In this document: in pieces, positions 8,737 through 15,768 of the stretch | Numbering within the stretch: position 1 is the first letter of the stretch | How the letters are laid out: every line of letters starts with the position of its first letter | Translations under genes and position numbers: made by a program | NCBI GenBank assembly: GCA_019912395.1 | Contig: JAIOIH010000050.1 | Span: forward strand, 1 to 52,650 | Length of the DNA: 52,650 nucleotides | Source of the DNA: Flavobacteriales bacterium | GTDB taxonomy: Bacteria > Bacteroidota > Bacteroidia > Flavobacteriales_F > PHOS-HE28 | Direction of reading: 5' to 3' | Notes under the pieces: generated by a model | Seen by the model: the letters and a program-made list of their open reading frames with translations, nothing else | What the model was told of the DNA's origin: nothing | The model's database searches: none

Positions 8737-9240
8737 ATGAAAAACCAGCTTTTCATCCTATCCGTTCTTCTTCTTGTGGCGTGCGGTCAGGGTTCTTCCG
8801 CAGACCAGGCGGCCGTGGTGGCGGACCGTACCGTGAAGGAGGTGACCATCACCGAAGGTGAACCGATGGCCACGGCGGACATGAGCATCGGCGGGATGAC
8901 CTGCCAGATGATGTGCGCGAACATGATCAAAAGCACCTTGGCCAAGGTACCCGGTGTTACCAGCGCGGAGGTGGTATACGCCGATGGCGATGAGATCGGC
9001 CATGCCAAGGTGACCTACGACCCCGCGAAAGTGGATGATGCGCAACTGGTGAGCGCCGTGCAGGCCTTGGCGGACGGACAATACACGGTGTCGTCCATCG
9101 CCATTGTGAAGGAGGTGAAGCAGGCTCCCTCCGCGTCCAGGAGGGTGGTGAAGGAGAATGACGAGGTATCCGCCTCGATCATTCCCGAGGTGCCCATGCC
9201 CAACTTGGTGGCCACGCTGCTGGCCTTGGTGCGTATCTGA
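8737..9240 (+). CDS. Heavy-metal-associated (HMA) domain lipoprotein
   Basis: A 167-residue lipoprotein: signal peptide MKNQLFILSVLLLVACG with lipid-attachment Cys16, then an HMA ferredoxin-like fold. The metal loop is GGMTCQMMC (Cys56 and Cys60), so the spacing is CxxxC rather than the CxxC of copper chaperones. It is followed by KSTLAKVPGVTSAEV and HAKVTYDPAKVDDAQLVSAVQAL, the helix and strand expected of HMA domains. It probably binds a soft metal (Cu, Zn or Hg) at the periplasmic face; the spacing may change the preference. The long ORF upstream of 8737 in the same frame is excluded because it crosses the promoter. It converges with the thioredoxin-like gene. Confidence 0.85.
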   Translation: MKNQLFILSVLLLVACGQGSSADQAAVVADRTVKEVTITEGEPMATADMSIGGMTCQMMCANMIKSTLAKVPGVTSAEVVYADGDEIGHAKVTYDPAKVDDAQLVSAVQALADGQYTVSSIAIVKEVKQAPSASRRVVKENDEVSASIIPEVPMPNLVATLLALVRI

Positions 9241-9304
9241 TCCCGCTTCCCGCTCTACCGGATATTCCGCGTCGGCAATTGCCCCTCGGCTGCGGTTTGC
9301 CAGA

Positions 9305-9943
9305 TCATCGGCGCGCAATTCCTTCCAGCAGGGTCAGGAATTCCCGCTGCACGGAAGCGCCCCGGTCCTTGGCATACCAGGCATGCACCTGCGCGTAGAT
9401 CTCCTCCTTCGGAAGCTGCTGCGCTTCCGGCAATTCCTTGTTGCGCCACACCATGTCCTGGGCCGCTTGCGGGCGCGGCCCCCAGGTGAACAGCTCCTTT
9501 CCCCCGGGATCAAAGGCGATCAGCTTGGGGATGCTTCGGCCGCCATGCGTGAGGTACTGGTCGATCAGCGGCATTTGCTCATCGCGGAGCAGCACACGCA
9601 TGTGGATGTTCGGTGCAGCAGCCGCCATCATCCCGATCACGGTCATCAGCTGTGAACTGTCGCCACACCACGGCTCGGTGATCACCAGCCAGGTCATTTC
9701 AGTCGCTTGGGCCAATGCCTCGCTCACCTCGGGTAGCAGTTTAACCGTCTTCTCGTTCCGCACGGTCCGCGTCAGATTGAGCCTGGTGTACGCCACCATC
9801 TCCTCCCCTTGATCGGCACCGGTGGTGCGGCCCTCGCGCACCAAGCGCTCCAGCAACTCCCGGTAGTCCGCCGGGTCCATGGCGACCTCTGCCGCATGGA
9901 TAAGGTCTGCAGGTGTCGCGCCCTGACCGCTGGACCTGCTCAT
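9305..9943 (-). CDS. Thioredoxin-like protein with monothiol WCGDS motif
   Basis: A 212-residue cytoplasmic protein of the Thioredoxin_9 type. The strand WLVITEPWCGDSSQL holds Cys93 but Ser96 in place of the second Cys. SIPKLIAFDPGGKELFTWGPRP provides the cis-Pro (IPK) and the following strands. In this family the single Cys may act in glutathione-linked or structural roles; no direct function is established here. Its ATG at 9943 overlaps the TGA of the upstream lipoprotein gene (ATGA), so translation is likely coupled and it is the last gene of the def group. An internal start at Met22 cannot be excluded. Confidence 0.82.
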   Translation of the reverse strand: MSRSSGQGATPADLIHAAEVAMDPADYRELLERLVREGRTTGADQGEEMVAYTRLNLTRTVRNEKTVKLLPEVSEALAQATEMTWLVITEPWCGDSSQLMTVIGMMAAAAPNIHMRVLLRDEQMPLIDQYLTHGGRSIPKLIAFDPGGKELFTWGPRPQAAQDMVWRNKELPEAQQLPKEEIYAQVHAWYAKDRGASVQREFLTLLEGIARR

Positions 9944-10509
9944 GGAGCGCTGGACGCGTGGGCGTCCGTGCTGTCGGGGTTCATCTCCTCGAACCGCTTC
10001 ATCAGCTCCTCATCGCTGTACTTGAGGTTCTCGATCATCTGCTCGGCGTCCTTGGCGAAGGGATGGTCGGGGAACTTCGCGATCACCGTTCGGTATGCGG
10101 TCTCGGCCTCGCCTTTCTGCCGCAGGCCATTGTCGATGGTGAAGGCTTTCAGGTAGTACGTGTCGGGGATCTTGCGCCACTTGGAAAAATCGCGGATGAT
10201 GCGGTCGTACAGGGCGATGCCGCCTTGGGGATCGCCCAGTGTGCTCTTTATGTTGGCGCCCCGGAAGAGGTATTCGGCGCTGAGCGAGTCGCGTGGATGC
10301 ACCTTGGCATAGAGCAGGTACACGTCCAGCAGGGCCTGTGCGCCCTTGCGGTCCATGCCCGGCTTGGCATACAGGGAATCCTCCATGGCGCGGACGCGTT
10401 CCGCCGCGATGGCATCGCCGCCCTCACTTCCGTCCTCGTCCGTTCCGCCGCAGGCATACAGGAGGGCCAGGCTCAGCAAAGCGGCAGGGATCATCAGGTA
10501 CTTCCTCAT
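9940..10509 (-). CDS. TPR-type lipoprotein
   Basis: A 189-residue lipoprotein (MRKYLMIPAALLSLALLYACGG, lipid Cys20) with two to three TPR-like helical pairs, for example DVYLLYAKVHPRDSLSAEYLFRGANI and KGEAETAYRTVIAKFPDHPFAKDAEQMIENL. The pattern resembles the periplasmic part of BamD/YbgF-type proteins, but the size and order do not identify it as either. It overlaps def upstream and the thioredoxin-like gene downstream by 4 bp each (ATGA), making a tight three-gene unit. Confidence 0.8.
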   Translation of the reverse strand: MRKYLMIPAALLSLALLYACGGTDEDGSEGGDAIAAERVRAMEDSLYAKPGMDRKGAQALLDVYLLYAKVHPRDSLSAEYLFRGANIKSTLGDPQGGIALYDRIIRDFSKWRKIPDTYYLKAFTIDNGLRQKGEAETAYRTVIAKFPDHPFAKDAEQMIENLKYSDEELMKRFEEMNPDSTDAHASSAP

Positions 10510-11087
10510 TTCACGGGGGTAAATCTCATTTTGTATTTCACGTCCGTCTTGCCCATGCTGATGTCGCGGAGCTTGCCCTTCAACAGGCGCTTGCGCAAAG
10601 GTGGCAACAGTTCGGTGAAGAGGATGCCGTCCAAATGGTCATGCTCGTGCTGGAGCACGCGTGCGGCAAAGCCCTCGAACTCCTCTTCATGCTCCTTGAA
10701 ATCCTCATCCATGTATTGCATCACGATCCTCGGCTGGCGCTCCACGTCCTCCCGGATGCCCGGTATGCTCAGGCAGCCTTCCTCGAACAGCCACTGCTCC
10801 CCTTCCTCCTCCACGATGTAGGGATTGATGAAGACCTTCTTGAAATCCTTCAGGTGCGCATCCTCCGTGGGATTGCCGTCCTCATCCTCCGCGAAGGGCG
10901 CGCAGTCCACGATGAACAGGCGGATGCTTTCACCGACCTGCGGGGCGGCCAAGCCAACGCCGCTGGCGGCATACATGGTCTCGTACATGTCGGCGATCAA
11001 CTGCTTGAGGCCGGGATGGCCGGGTTCGATGTCCCGGGCCACTTTCTTGAGCACGGGATCACCGTAGGAACGGATGGGGAGGATCAT
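10506..11087 (-). CDS. def: Peptide deformylase
   Basis: A 193-residue enzyme that removes the N-formyl group from nascent proteins. All three metal-enzyme motifs are present: GVGLAAPQVG (residues 43-52), EEGCLS with metal ligand Cys105, and QHEHDHLDG with ligands His147 and His151 and catalytic Glu148. The length is usual for type I deformylases. The acidic stretch CAPFAEDEDGNPTEDAHL is a family-typical insertion in Bacteroidota. The stop overlaps the start of the TPR lipoprotein (ATGA). Upstream, a GATCAG-type repeat separates it from ruvX. Confidence 0.97.
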   Translation of the reverse strand: MILPIRSYGDPVLKKVARDIEPGHPGLKQLIADMYETMYAASGVGLAAPQVGESIRLFIVDCAPFAEDEDGNPTEDAHLKDFKKVFINPYIVEEEGEQWLFEEGCLSIPGIREDVERQPRIVMQYMDEDFKEHEEEFEGFAARVLQHEHDHLDGILFTELLPPLRKRLLKGKLRDISMGKTDVKYKMRFTPVK

Positions 11088-11123
11088 TAGAGAGCGCGAA
11101 TTTACGGCGGGAGCGCGGGGTGC

Positions 11124-11160
11124 CGATCAGATGATCAGAAAATGAGACGATCAGATGATG
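11124..11160. repeat. GATCAG-family repeat between def and ruvX
   Basis: The block reads CGATCAGATGATCAGAAAAT followed by GAGACGATCAGATGATG. The core GATCAGATGATCAGAAAATG recurs at 11674-11695, inverted at 11834-11880, and in parts at 31721-31790 and 14529-14551. Confidence 0.75.
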
Positions 11161-11258
11161 TTCGTCCGCCCGCGCTTGCAGCGCGAGGCGTGCGAGGTTC
11201 GCGCCTGTGGCGCAAACATGCCAGAAGCAGTGGTCGGACTTTCCGCACTCAATCCGGT

Positions 11259-11672
11259 TCACCGTCGGTGGCGGTCCATCCAACCTTGGAGCATGATCGT
11301 GGCGCTGATCCGGTCCACGGTGCCCTTGTCGCGACGAGCTTTCCTTCCGATACCGCTGTCCAGCATGGTCCGCTGGGCGATCACACTGGTGAAACGCTCG
11401 TCCACCGCCTCCACCCATTGCTTGGGGAATTGCCGCTTCAGCTCCGCGATGAACAGCCGCACGTTCGCGGTGACGTCCGTGGGCGTACCGTCGAGGTTGC
11501 ACGGCACGCCCACCACGAAGCCCTCCACGGATTCCTTGGCCGTGTACCGTTTGAGAAAGGTCATCAGCTCGGTGGAAGGCACGGTATCCAGCGCACTGGC
11601 GATGATGCCCGCCGGGTCCGTAACGGCGAGGCCGGTGCGCTTGAGGCCGAAGTCGATGGCGAGAACACGCAT
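11259..11672 (-). CDS. ruvX: Putative pre-16S rRNA nuclease / Holliday junction resolvase (YqgF)
   Basis: A 137-residue RNase H-fold protein. MRVLAIDFGLKRTGLAVTD carries the first catalytic Asp (D7) and the G-x-K-R-x-G motif. VVGVPCNLDGTP is the G-x-P segment, VDERFTS contains the second acid, and GTVDRISATIMLQ the last Asp. In E. coli YqgF matures the 5' end of 16S rRNA; Holliday resolution is an older proposal. It heads the minus-strand group leading to def. The next start on the plus strand is dapD, divergent across 225 bp of repeats. Confidence 0.93.
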   Translation of the reverse strand: MRVLAIDFGLKRTGLAVTDPAGIIASALDTVPSTELMTFLKRYTAKESVEGFVVGVPCNLDGTPTDVTANVRLFIAELKRQFPKQWVEAVDERFTSVIAQRTMLDSGIGRKARRDKGTVDRISATIMLQGWMDRHRR

Positions 11673-11673
11673 T

Positions 11674-11880
11674 GGATCAGATGATCAGAAAATGGAATGC
11701 CGTCCTCATTGGAGGGCGACAGGGAACGCTGATGACGCTGATTTGATCGTTGCCTGAAAGCTTTTCGGTTGCCGGCTTTGCATTGATTCGAACGGTTCTG
11801 CAAAGGTCGGTACTTATCGCAGAGTCGACCTACCGATCGTCCGATCTTCTGATCATCTCATTTTCTGATCGTCTGATCGG
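11674..11880. repeat. Inverted GATCAG repeats flanking the ruvX-dapD gap
   Basis: GGATCAGATGATCAGAAAAT begins right at the ruvX start (11674-11695), and an extended inverted copy ends 17 bp before dapD (11834-11880, TCTGATCATCTCATTTTCTG). Between them is an AACGCTGATGACGCTGATTT block related to 15121-15158. Both genes must therefore be transcribed from, or through, repeat DNA. Confidence 0.75.
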
Positions 11881-11897
11881 CTGCCCATCTTTGTACC

Positions 11898-12731
11898 ATG
11901 CACGAATTGATCGAAAAGGCTTGGGACGACCGCACGATGCTCGCGGATGAGGAAGTGGTACTCGCCATCGAGGGAGTGATCGAACAATTGGATCGCGGTG
12001 AGATACGAGTGGCGGAACCTGTACCCGGGATCCCGGGTCAGGCCCGGAATGACGAGGCGTGGCACGTGAACGAATGGGTGAAGAAGGCCGTGCTGCTGTA
12101 TTTCCCCATCCGCAAGATGATCACCATGGAGGCCGGTCCGCTGGAGTTCCATGACAAGATCCCCTTGAAGCACCGCTATGCCGAGCTCGGCGTGCGCGTG
12201 GTGCCCCATGCGATCGCACGCCACGGCAGCTACTTGGCGCCCGGTGTGATCCTGATGCCGAGCTACGTGAACATCGGCGCCTACGTGGACGAAGGCACCA
12301 TGGTGGACACCTGGGCCACCGTGGGCAGCTGCGCGCAGATCGGCAAGCATGTACATCTCAGCGGTGGAGTTGGAATCGGAGGCGTATTGGAACCCGTGCA
12401 GGCCGCGCCGGTGATCATCGAGGATGGTGCCTTTATCGGATCGCGGGCCATTGTGGTGGAAGGCGTGCGCATCGGTCGCGAAGCCGTGCTGGGCGCGAAC
12501 GTGGTGCTCACGGCCAGCACGCGCATCATCGATGTTTCCGGCCCCGAGCCGAAGGAGATGAAGGGCTATGTGCCTCCGCGCTCAGTGATGATCCCCGGGA
12601 CATTGCCGAAGCAATTCCCCGCCGGCGAATACGGTGTGCCCTGTGCGCTGATCATCGGCCTACGCAAGGAAAGCACGGACAGGAAGACCTCCCTGAACGA
12701 AGCCCTGCGTGAACACAATGTGGCGGTATAG
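11898..12731 (+). CDS. dapD: 2,3,4,5-tetrahydropyridine-2,6-dicarboxylate N-succinyltransferase with a loop insertion
   Basis: A 277-residue enzyme of the succinylase branch of lysine/meso-diaminopimelate synthesis, working as a trimer in the cytoplasm. The left-handed beta-helix is clear: VLMPSYVNIGAYVDEGTM, WATVGSCAQIGK and LSGGVGIGGVLEP are near-invariant, followed by the C-terminal IIGLRK region. The N-terminal helical domain ends EIRVAEP, and then VPGIPGQARNDEA (about residues 42-53) is inserted before WHVNEWVKKAVLL. E. coli DapD has only a short turn there. The insert is encoded by palindromic repeat DNA at 12024-12058. The rest of the protein is intact, so it is probably active. The CNNM gene begins 3 bp after the stop. 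Confidence 0.95.
   Translation: MHELIEKAWDDRTMLADEEVVLAIEGVIEQLDRGEIRVAEPVPGIPGQARNDEAWHVNEWVKKAVLLYFPIRKMITMEAGPLEFHDKIPLKHRYAELGVRVVPHAIARHGSYLAPGVILMPSYVNIGAYVDEGTMVDTWATVGSCAQIGKHVHLSGGVGIGGVLEPVQAAPVIIEDGAFIGSRAIVVEGVRIGREAVLGANVVLTASTRIIDVSGPEPKEMKGYVPPRSVMIPGTLPKQFPAGEYGVPCALIIGLRKESTDRKTSLNEALREHNVAV
12024..12058. repeat. Palindromic repeat inserted in frame in dapD
   Basis: A perfect palindrome, CCCGGGATCCCGGG (12024-12037), is followed by TCAGGCCCGGAATGACGAGG. This wording, read as PGIPGQARNDE, is one I know as a common dispersed repeat in many bacterial genomes. It adds about eight to ten residues to a loop of the protein. Confidence 0.75.
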
Positions 12732-12734
12732 CCG

Positions 12735-14018
12735 ATGGATTTCCTGATCATCGCGTTGCTTACCCTGTTGAACGGTTTTTTCTCGTTGAGCGAGATCGCA
12801 TTGGTATCGGTGAAGCCGAGCCGGATGCAGGCCCTTGCAGCCCAAGGGAGCAAACGGGCAAAGACCATCTTGAAGCTGTTGGCCGAACCCGAGGCCTTCC
12901 TCAGTTCCGTGCAGATCGGCATCACCCTCATCGGCATTGTCGCTGGAGCCTACGGTGGTGCTGCCCTCACCGGTGATCTCGAAACAGTAATGAGCCGCTG
13001 GCCCCTTCTGATGCCGTACGCACACACCGTGGCGTTGGTGCTGGTGATCGGCGGCATCACCTACTTCACCATCGTGGTGGGCGAACTGGTGCCCAAGAGC
13101 ATCGCGTTGAACAGCCCCGAGAAGGTCGCCTTGTTCGCGGCGCCCATCGTGCGGGTGTTCGCCCAGATCACCTTTCCGCTGGTGCGATTGCTCTCCGGTT
13201 CCACCTCATTGATCCTGAAATTGCTTCCGCTCGACGAGAACCAGGACGAACCGGTAAGCGAGGACGAATTGCGCGCCATGCTGCGCACCGCAAATCTGCA
13301 AGGAGTACTCGAGAAACAGGAGACTGAAGCACACCAGAACCTCTTCCGCTTCACCGATCAGGTGGCCAAGACCCTGATGACCCACAGCAGCGAGCTGGAA
13401 TGGATCGACAGTGAAAAGCCCCTGGCCGAGATCATCGAGCAGGTGAAGGAAAGTCGCCATTCCAAATTCCCCGTGTGCAAAGGCCGCATCGAGGAGGTTT
13501 TGGGGATCATCACCTTGCGCGACCTATTGGACCATTCCTCGGAACCCGGCTTCACGCTCCAAGAAGCTATCCGCCCAGCGATCTTCATACCTCTAAGCAC
13601 ACCCGCCTTCACCATCGTCAACCGCTTCAGAAAGCACAAACAGTACGCGGCCTTGGTCATTGACGAGCACGGTTCGCTCAAAGGCATGGTGACCCTGCAT
13701 GACCTCACCGAAGCCATCATGGGCGACCTGCCAGACGACGACGAGGACGCCATCCCGGAGATCGTGGAACGAGGTGACGGCACGTTCATCGTGGGTGGCC
13801 AAGTGCTCATCGGCGACCTCAACCAGCATATGGGGCAGCAGCTGATGGAGGAGAATACAAGTGCGTATGCCACGGTAGGAGGGTTCTTCCTCAACCGGTT
13901 GGAACGCTTGCCGATCGTCGGCGATATTGTCCGGGACGAACGATTCATCGGTGAAGTACTGGACATGGACGGCAACCGCATCGACAAGGTGCTGATCAAG
14001 GTCAACAACGATCAATGA
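12735..14018 (+). CDS. CNNM/CorC-type transporter (hemolysin family)
   Basis: A 427-residue inner-membrane protein. An N-terminal CNNM domain (about residues 1-180) has three to four helices and the signatures FFSLSEIALVSV and VVGELVPKSIAL. A CBS pair follows (about 195-325; the second contains YAALVIDEHGSLKGMVTLHDL), then a C-terminal CorC_HlyC domain (about 345-425; ATVGGFFLNRLERLPIVGD). Characterised members are Mg2+/Na+-linked magnesium exporters, and the CBS domains sense Mg-ATP. It lies between dapD and the GT9 gene and overlaps the latter by ATGA. Confidence 0.92.
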   Translation: MDFLIIALLTLLNGFFSLSEIALVSVKPSRMQALAAQGSKRAKTILKLLAEPEAFLSSVQIGITLIGIVAGAYGGAALTGDLETVMSRWPLLMPYAHTVALVLVIGGITYFTIVVGELVPKSIALNSPEKVALFAAPIVRVFAQITFPLVRLLSGSTSLILKLLPLDENQDEPVSEDELRAMLRTANLQGVLEKQETEAHQNLFRFTDQVAKTLMTHSSELEWIDSEKPLAEIIEQVKESRHSKFPVCKGRIEEVLGIITLRDLLDHSSEPGFTLQEAIRPAIFIPLSTPAFTIVNRFRKHKQYAALVIDEHGSLKGMVTLHDLTEAIMGDLPDDDEDAIPEIVERGDGTFIVGGQVLIGDLNQHMGQQLMEENTSAYATVGGFFLNRLERLPIVGDIVRDERFIGEVLDMDGNRIDKVLIKVNNDQ

Positions 14019-15130
14019 AGCACTTCCTCGTGATCCAGACCGCCTTCCTCGGCGATGCCGTGCTGGCCACCAGCATCCTGGAGAAGCTGCACGCCCACTA
14101 CCCCAATGCAGCCATAGACCTCGTGGTGCGCAAAGGCAACGATGGTCTCTTCAAGGGGCATCCCTTTCTGCGGAAGCTGCACGTCTGGGACAAACGCGAA
14201 GGCAAAAGCCGCGCCCTGTTCAAGCTGATCGGCACCATACGCAAGCAGCGCTACGACCATGTGATCAACGCCCAGCGCTTCTTCAGCACCGGCCTGATGA
14301 CAGCGCTTTCCGGCGGAAAGGAGACCATCGGATACGACAAGAACCCGCTGAGCTTTCTGTTCACCCGCAAGGTGAAACACCAGATCCCGAAGCCGAAAGC
14401 GCTGCGCGAACATCAGGTGAAAAGCGATGCGGCGGTCATCCATGAAGTGGACCGATTGAATGATCTGATCGCACATCTTACGGATACTTCGCGGCCATTG
14501 CCGAAGCTCTATCCATCGGATGGGGATCGGAGATCAGTTGATCATCTGATAACTCCCGCAGGGTCTCTCGTAGAGGACCCTGCGGCTCCTGGAGCTCCGC
14601 AGGTCCGATATGCATCGGACCCCGGGGCGGAGACCCTGCGGGAGCAACATGGGGTCTACATCACCATCGCGCCCGCCTCCGTCTGGTTCACCAAGCAATG
14701 GCCCGCCGAAAAGTGGATCGAGCTGATCAAGGTCCTACCCAAGGATCAGCGCGTATTGCTCATCGGCGGTCCCGGCGATGCCGGGCTGTGCGAGCGCATC
14801 GCCAAGGAAGCCGGTCGCGGCGAGGTGCTGGCCGGAAAGCTCTCGCTCTTGGGCACTGCCGCGCTGATGGAAGGCGCGACCATGAACTACGTGAATGACA
14901 GCGCTCCGCTGCACATCGCCAGCGCGATGAACGCCCCCGTCACCGCGATCTTCTGCAGCACAGTGCCCACTTTCGGCTTCGGACCACTGAATACCAACGG
15001 TGGTATTGTGGAACGCGTGGAGCCGCTGTACTGTCGGCCTTGCGGGCTGCACGGCTACAAGGCTTGTCCGGAGGGGCATTTCAAGTGTGCGTTGGAGATC
15101 GAAGTTGCCCAGGTGATGGAACGCGGATGA
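14015..15130 (+). CDS. GT9 heptosyltransferase-like glycosyltransferase carrying inserted hairpin DNA
   Basis: A 371-residue GT-B enzyme of the heptosyltransferase (RfaF/WaaC-like) family. The N-terminal half starts MKHFLVIQTAFLGDAVLAT, with the conserved GD that positions the acceptor. The C-terminal half has ITIAPASVWFTKQWPAEKW, LLIGGPGD and YVNDSAPLHIASAMNAPVTAIF, the ADP-sugar site. It likely adds heptose or a related sugar to LPS core. Residues about 169-212 are unlike the family and are encoded by hairpin repeats (14529-14643) placed between the two domains, where a flexible linker would tolerate them. It overlaps the CNNM gene by ATGA. Confidence 0.9.
   Translation: MKHFLVIQTAFLGDAVLATSILEKLHAHYPNAAIDLVVRKGNDGLFKGHPFLRKLHVWDKREGKSRALFKLIGTIRKQRYDHVINAQRFFSTGLMTALSGGKETIGYDKNPLSFLFTRKVKHQIPKPKALREHQVKSDAAVIHEVDRLNDLIAHLTDTSRPLPKLYPSDGDRRSVDHLITPAGSLVEDPAAPGAPQVRYASDPGAETLREQHGVYITIAPASVWFTKQWPAEKWIELIKVLPKDQRVLLIGGPGDAGLCERIAKEAGRGEVLAGKLSLLGTAALMEGATMNYVNDSAPLHIASAMNAPVTAIFCSTVPTFGFGPLNTNGGIVERVEPLYCRPCGLHGYKACPEGHFKCALEIEVAQVMERG
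14529..14643. repeat. Hairpin cluster inserted in frame in the GT9 gene
   Basis: A GATCAG-type piece (AGATCAGTTGATCATCTGAT) comes first. A 10-bp stem follows, CCGCAGGGTC (14556-14565) pairing with GACCCTGCGG (14576-14585). An 8-bp stem, GGTCCGAT/ATCGGACC, lies at 14602-14621. GAGACCCTGCGGGAG is a third copy of the first arm. The frame stays open throughout. Confidence 0.8.
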
Positions 15131-15158
15131 CCCTGATGGAACGGATCACCGCTGATGT
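15121..15158. repeat. GCGGATGA/CGCTGATG-type repeat at the GT9 3' end
   Basis: ACGCGGATGACCCTGATGGA then ACGGATCACCGCTGATG covers the last codons and stop of the GT9 gene. It is related to the block at about 11718-11745. Confidence 0.45.
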
Positions 15159-15220
15159 ACTCAATGCTCTTCGGCTTCAGACCCACGCTGATCAACCGGT
15201 TCCGTGTCAGCTACGATCCA

Positions 15221-15652
15221 TCACTCCCCAATATCCTCGTTCCAAAGCTCCGGCCTCGCCGCGATGAAGTCCTCCATCATCTTCACGCATTGGGGCAGGT
15301 CGAGGTCGATCACTTCCACGCCGTGCTCCTCCATGAACTTGCGTGCTCCCGGGAAGGTGCGGCTTTCGCCCACGATCACCTTGGGGATCTTGAACTGGAC
15401 GACGGTACCGGCGCACATGTAGCACGGCATCAGGGTGGAGTACATCGTGGTGCCTTTGTAGCTGCCGATGCGGCCTGCGTTGTTCAGGCAATCCATTTCG
15501 CCGTGGAGGATCGGGTTCTTCTCCTGCACGCGCTTGTTCCGCCCGCTGGCCACCAGTTTTCCGTCCTTCACCAATACTGAGCCGATGGGGATGCCACCTT
15601 CGGAAAGTCCCTTGTGCGCCTCGTCGATGGCGGCTTGCATGAATTCGTCCAT
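15221..15652 (-). CDS. Cytosine deaminase-like nucleoside/base deaminase (yeast FCY1 type)
   Basis: A 143-residue zinc deaminase. Ligands and catalytic acid are in ILHGEMDCL (His50, Glu52) and MPCYMC (Cys77, Cys80). Beyond the general CDA/TadA fold, the whole protein follows the plan of Saccharomyces Fcy1: EGGIPIGSVL, LHGE, PC-x-M-C, and a terminal PELWNEDIGE matching the yeast C-terminal helix (PQDWFEDIGE). This points to deamination of free cytosine to uracil (pyrimidine salvage) rather than tRNA editing. The start at 15652 (MDEFMQAAI) is chosen over 16 upstream codons that lack family similarity. Confidence 0.85.
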   Translation of the reverse strand: MDEFMQAAIDEAHKGLSEGGIPIGSVLVKDGKLVASGRNKRVQEKNPILHGEMDCLNNAGRIGSYKGTTMYSTLMPCYMCAGTVVQFKIPKVIVGESRTFPGARKFMEEHGVEVIDLDLPQCVKMMEDFIAARPELWNEDIGE

Positions 15653-15768
15653 GGTGTTCGATCTTCGGGGTGAACGCGCTTGGATGCTAGCGCAGTGCAA
15701 GTGTACCGGCTTTAAACTATTCCAACAGCCCTATTTTCGCGCCCCGTTCACCGGAACGCTTTTTCAAC

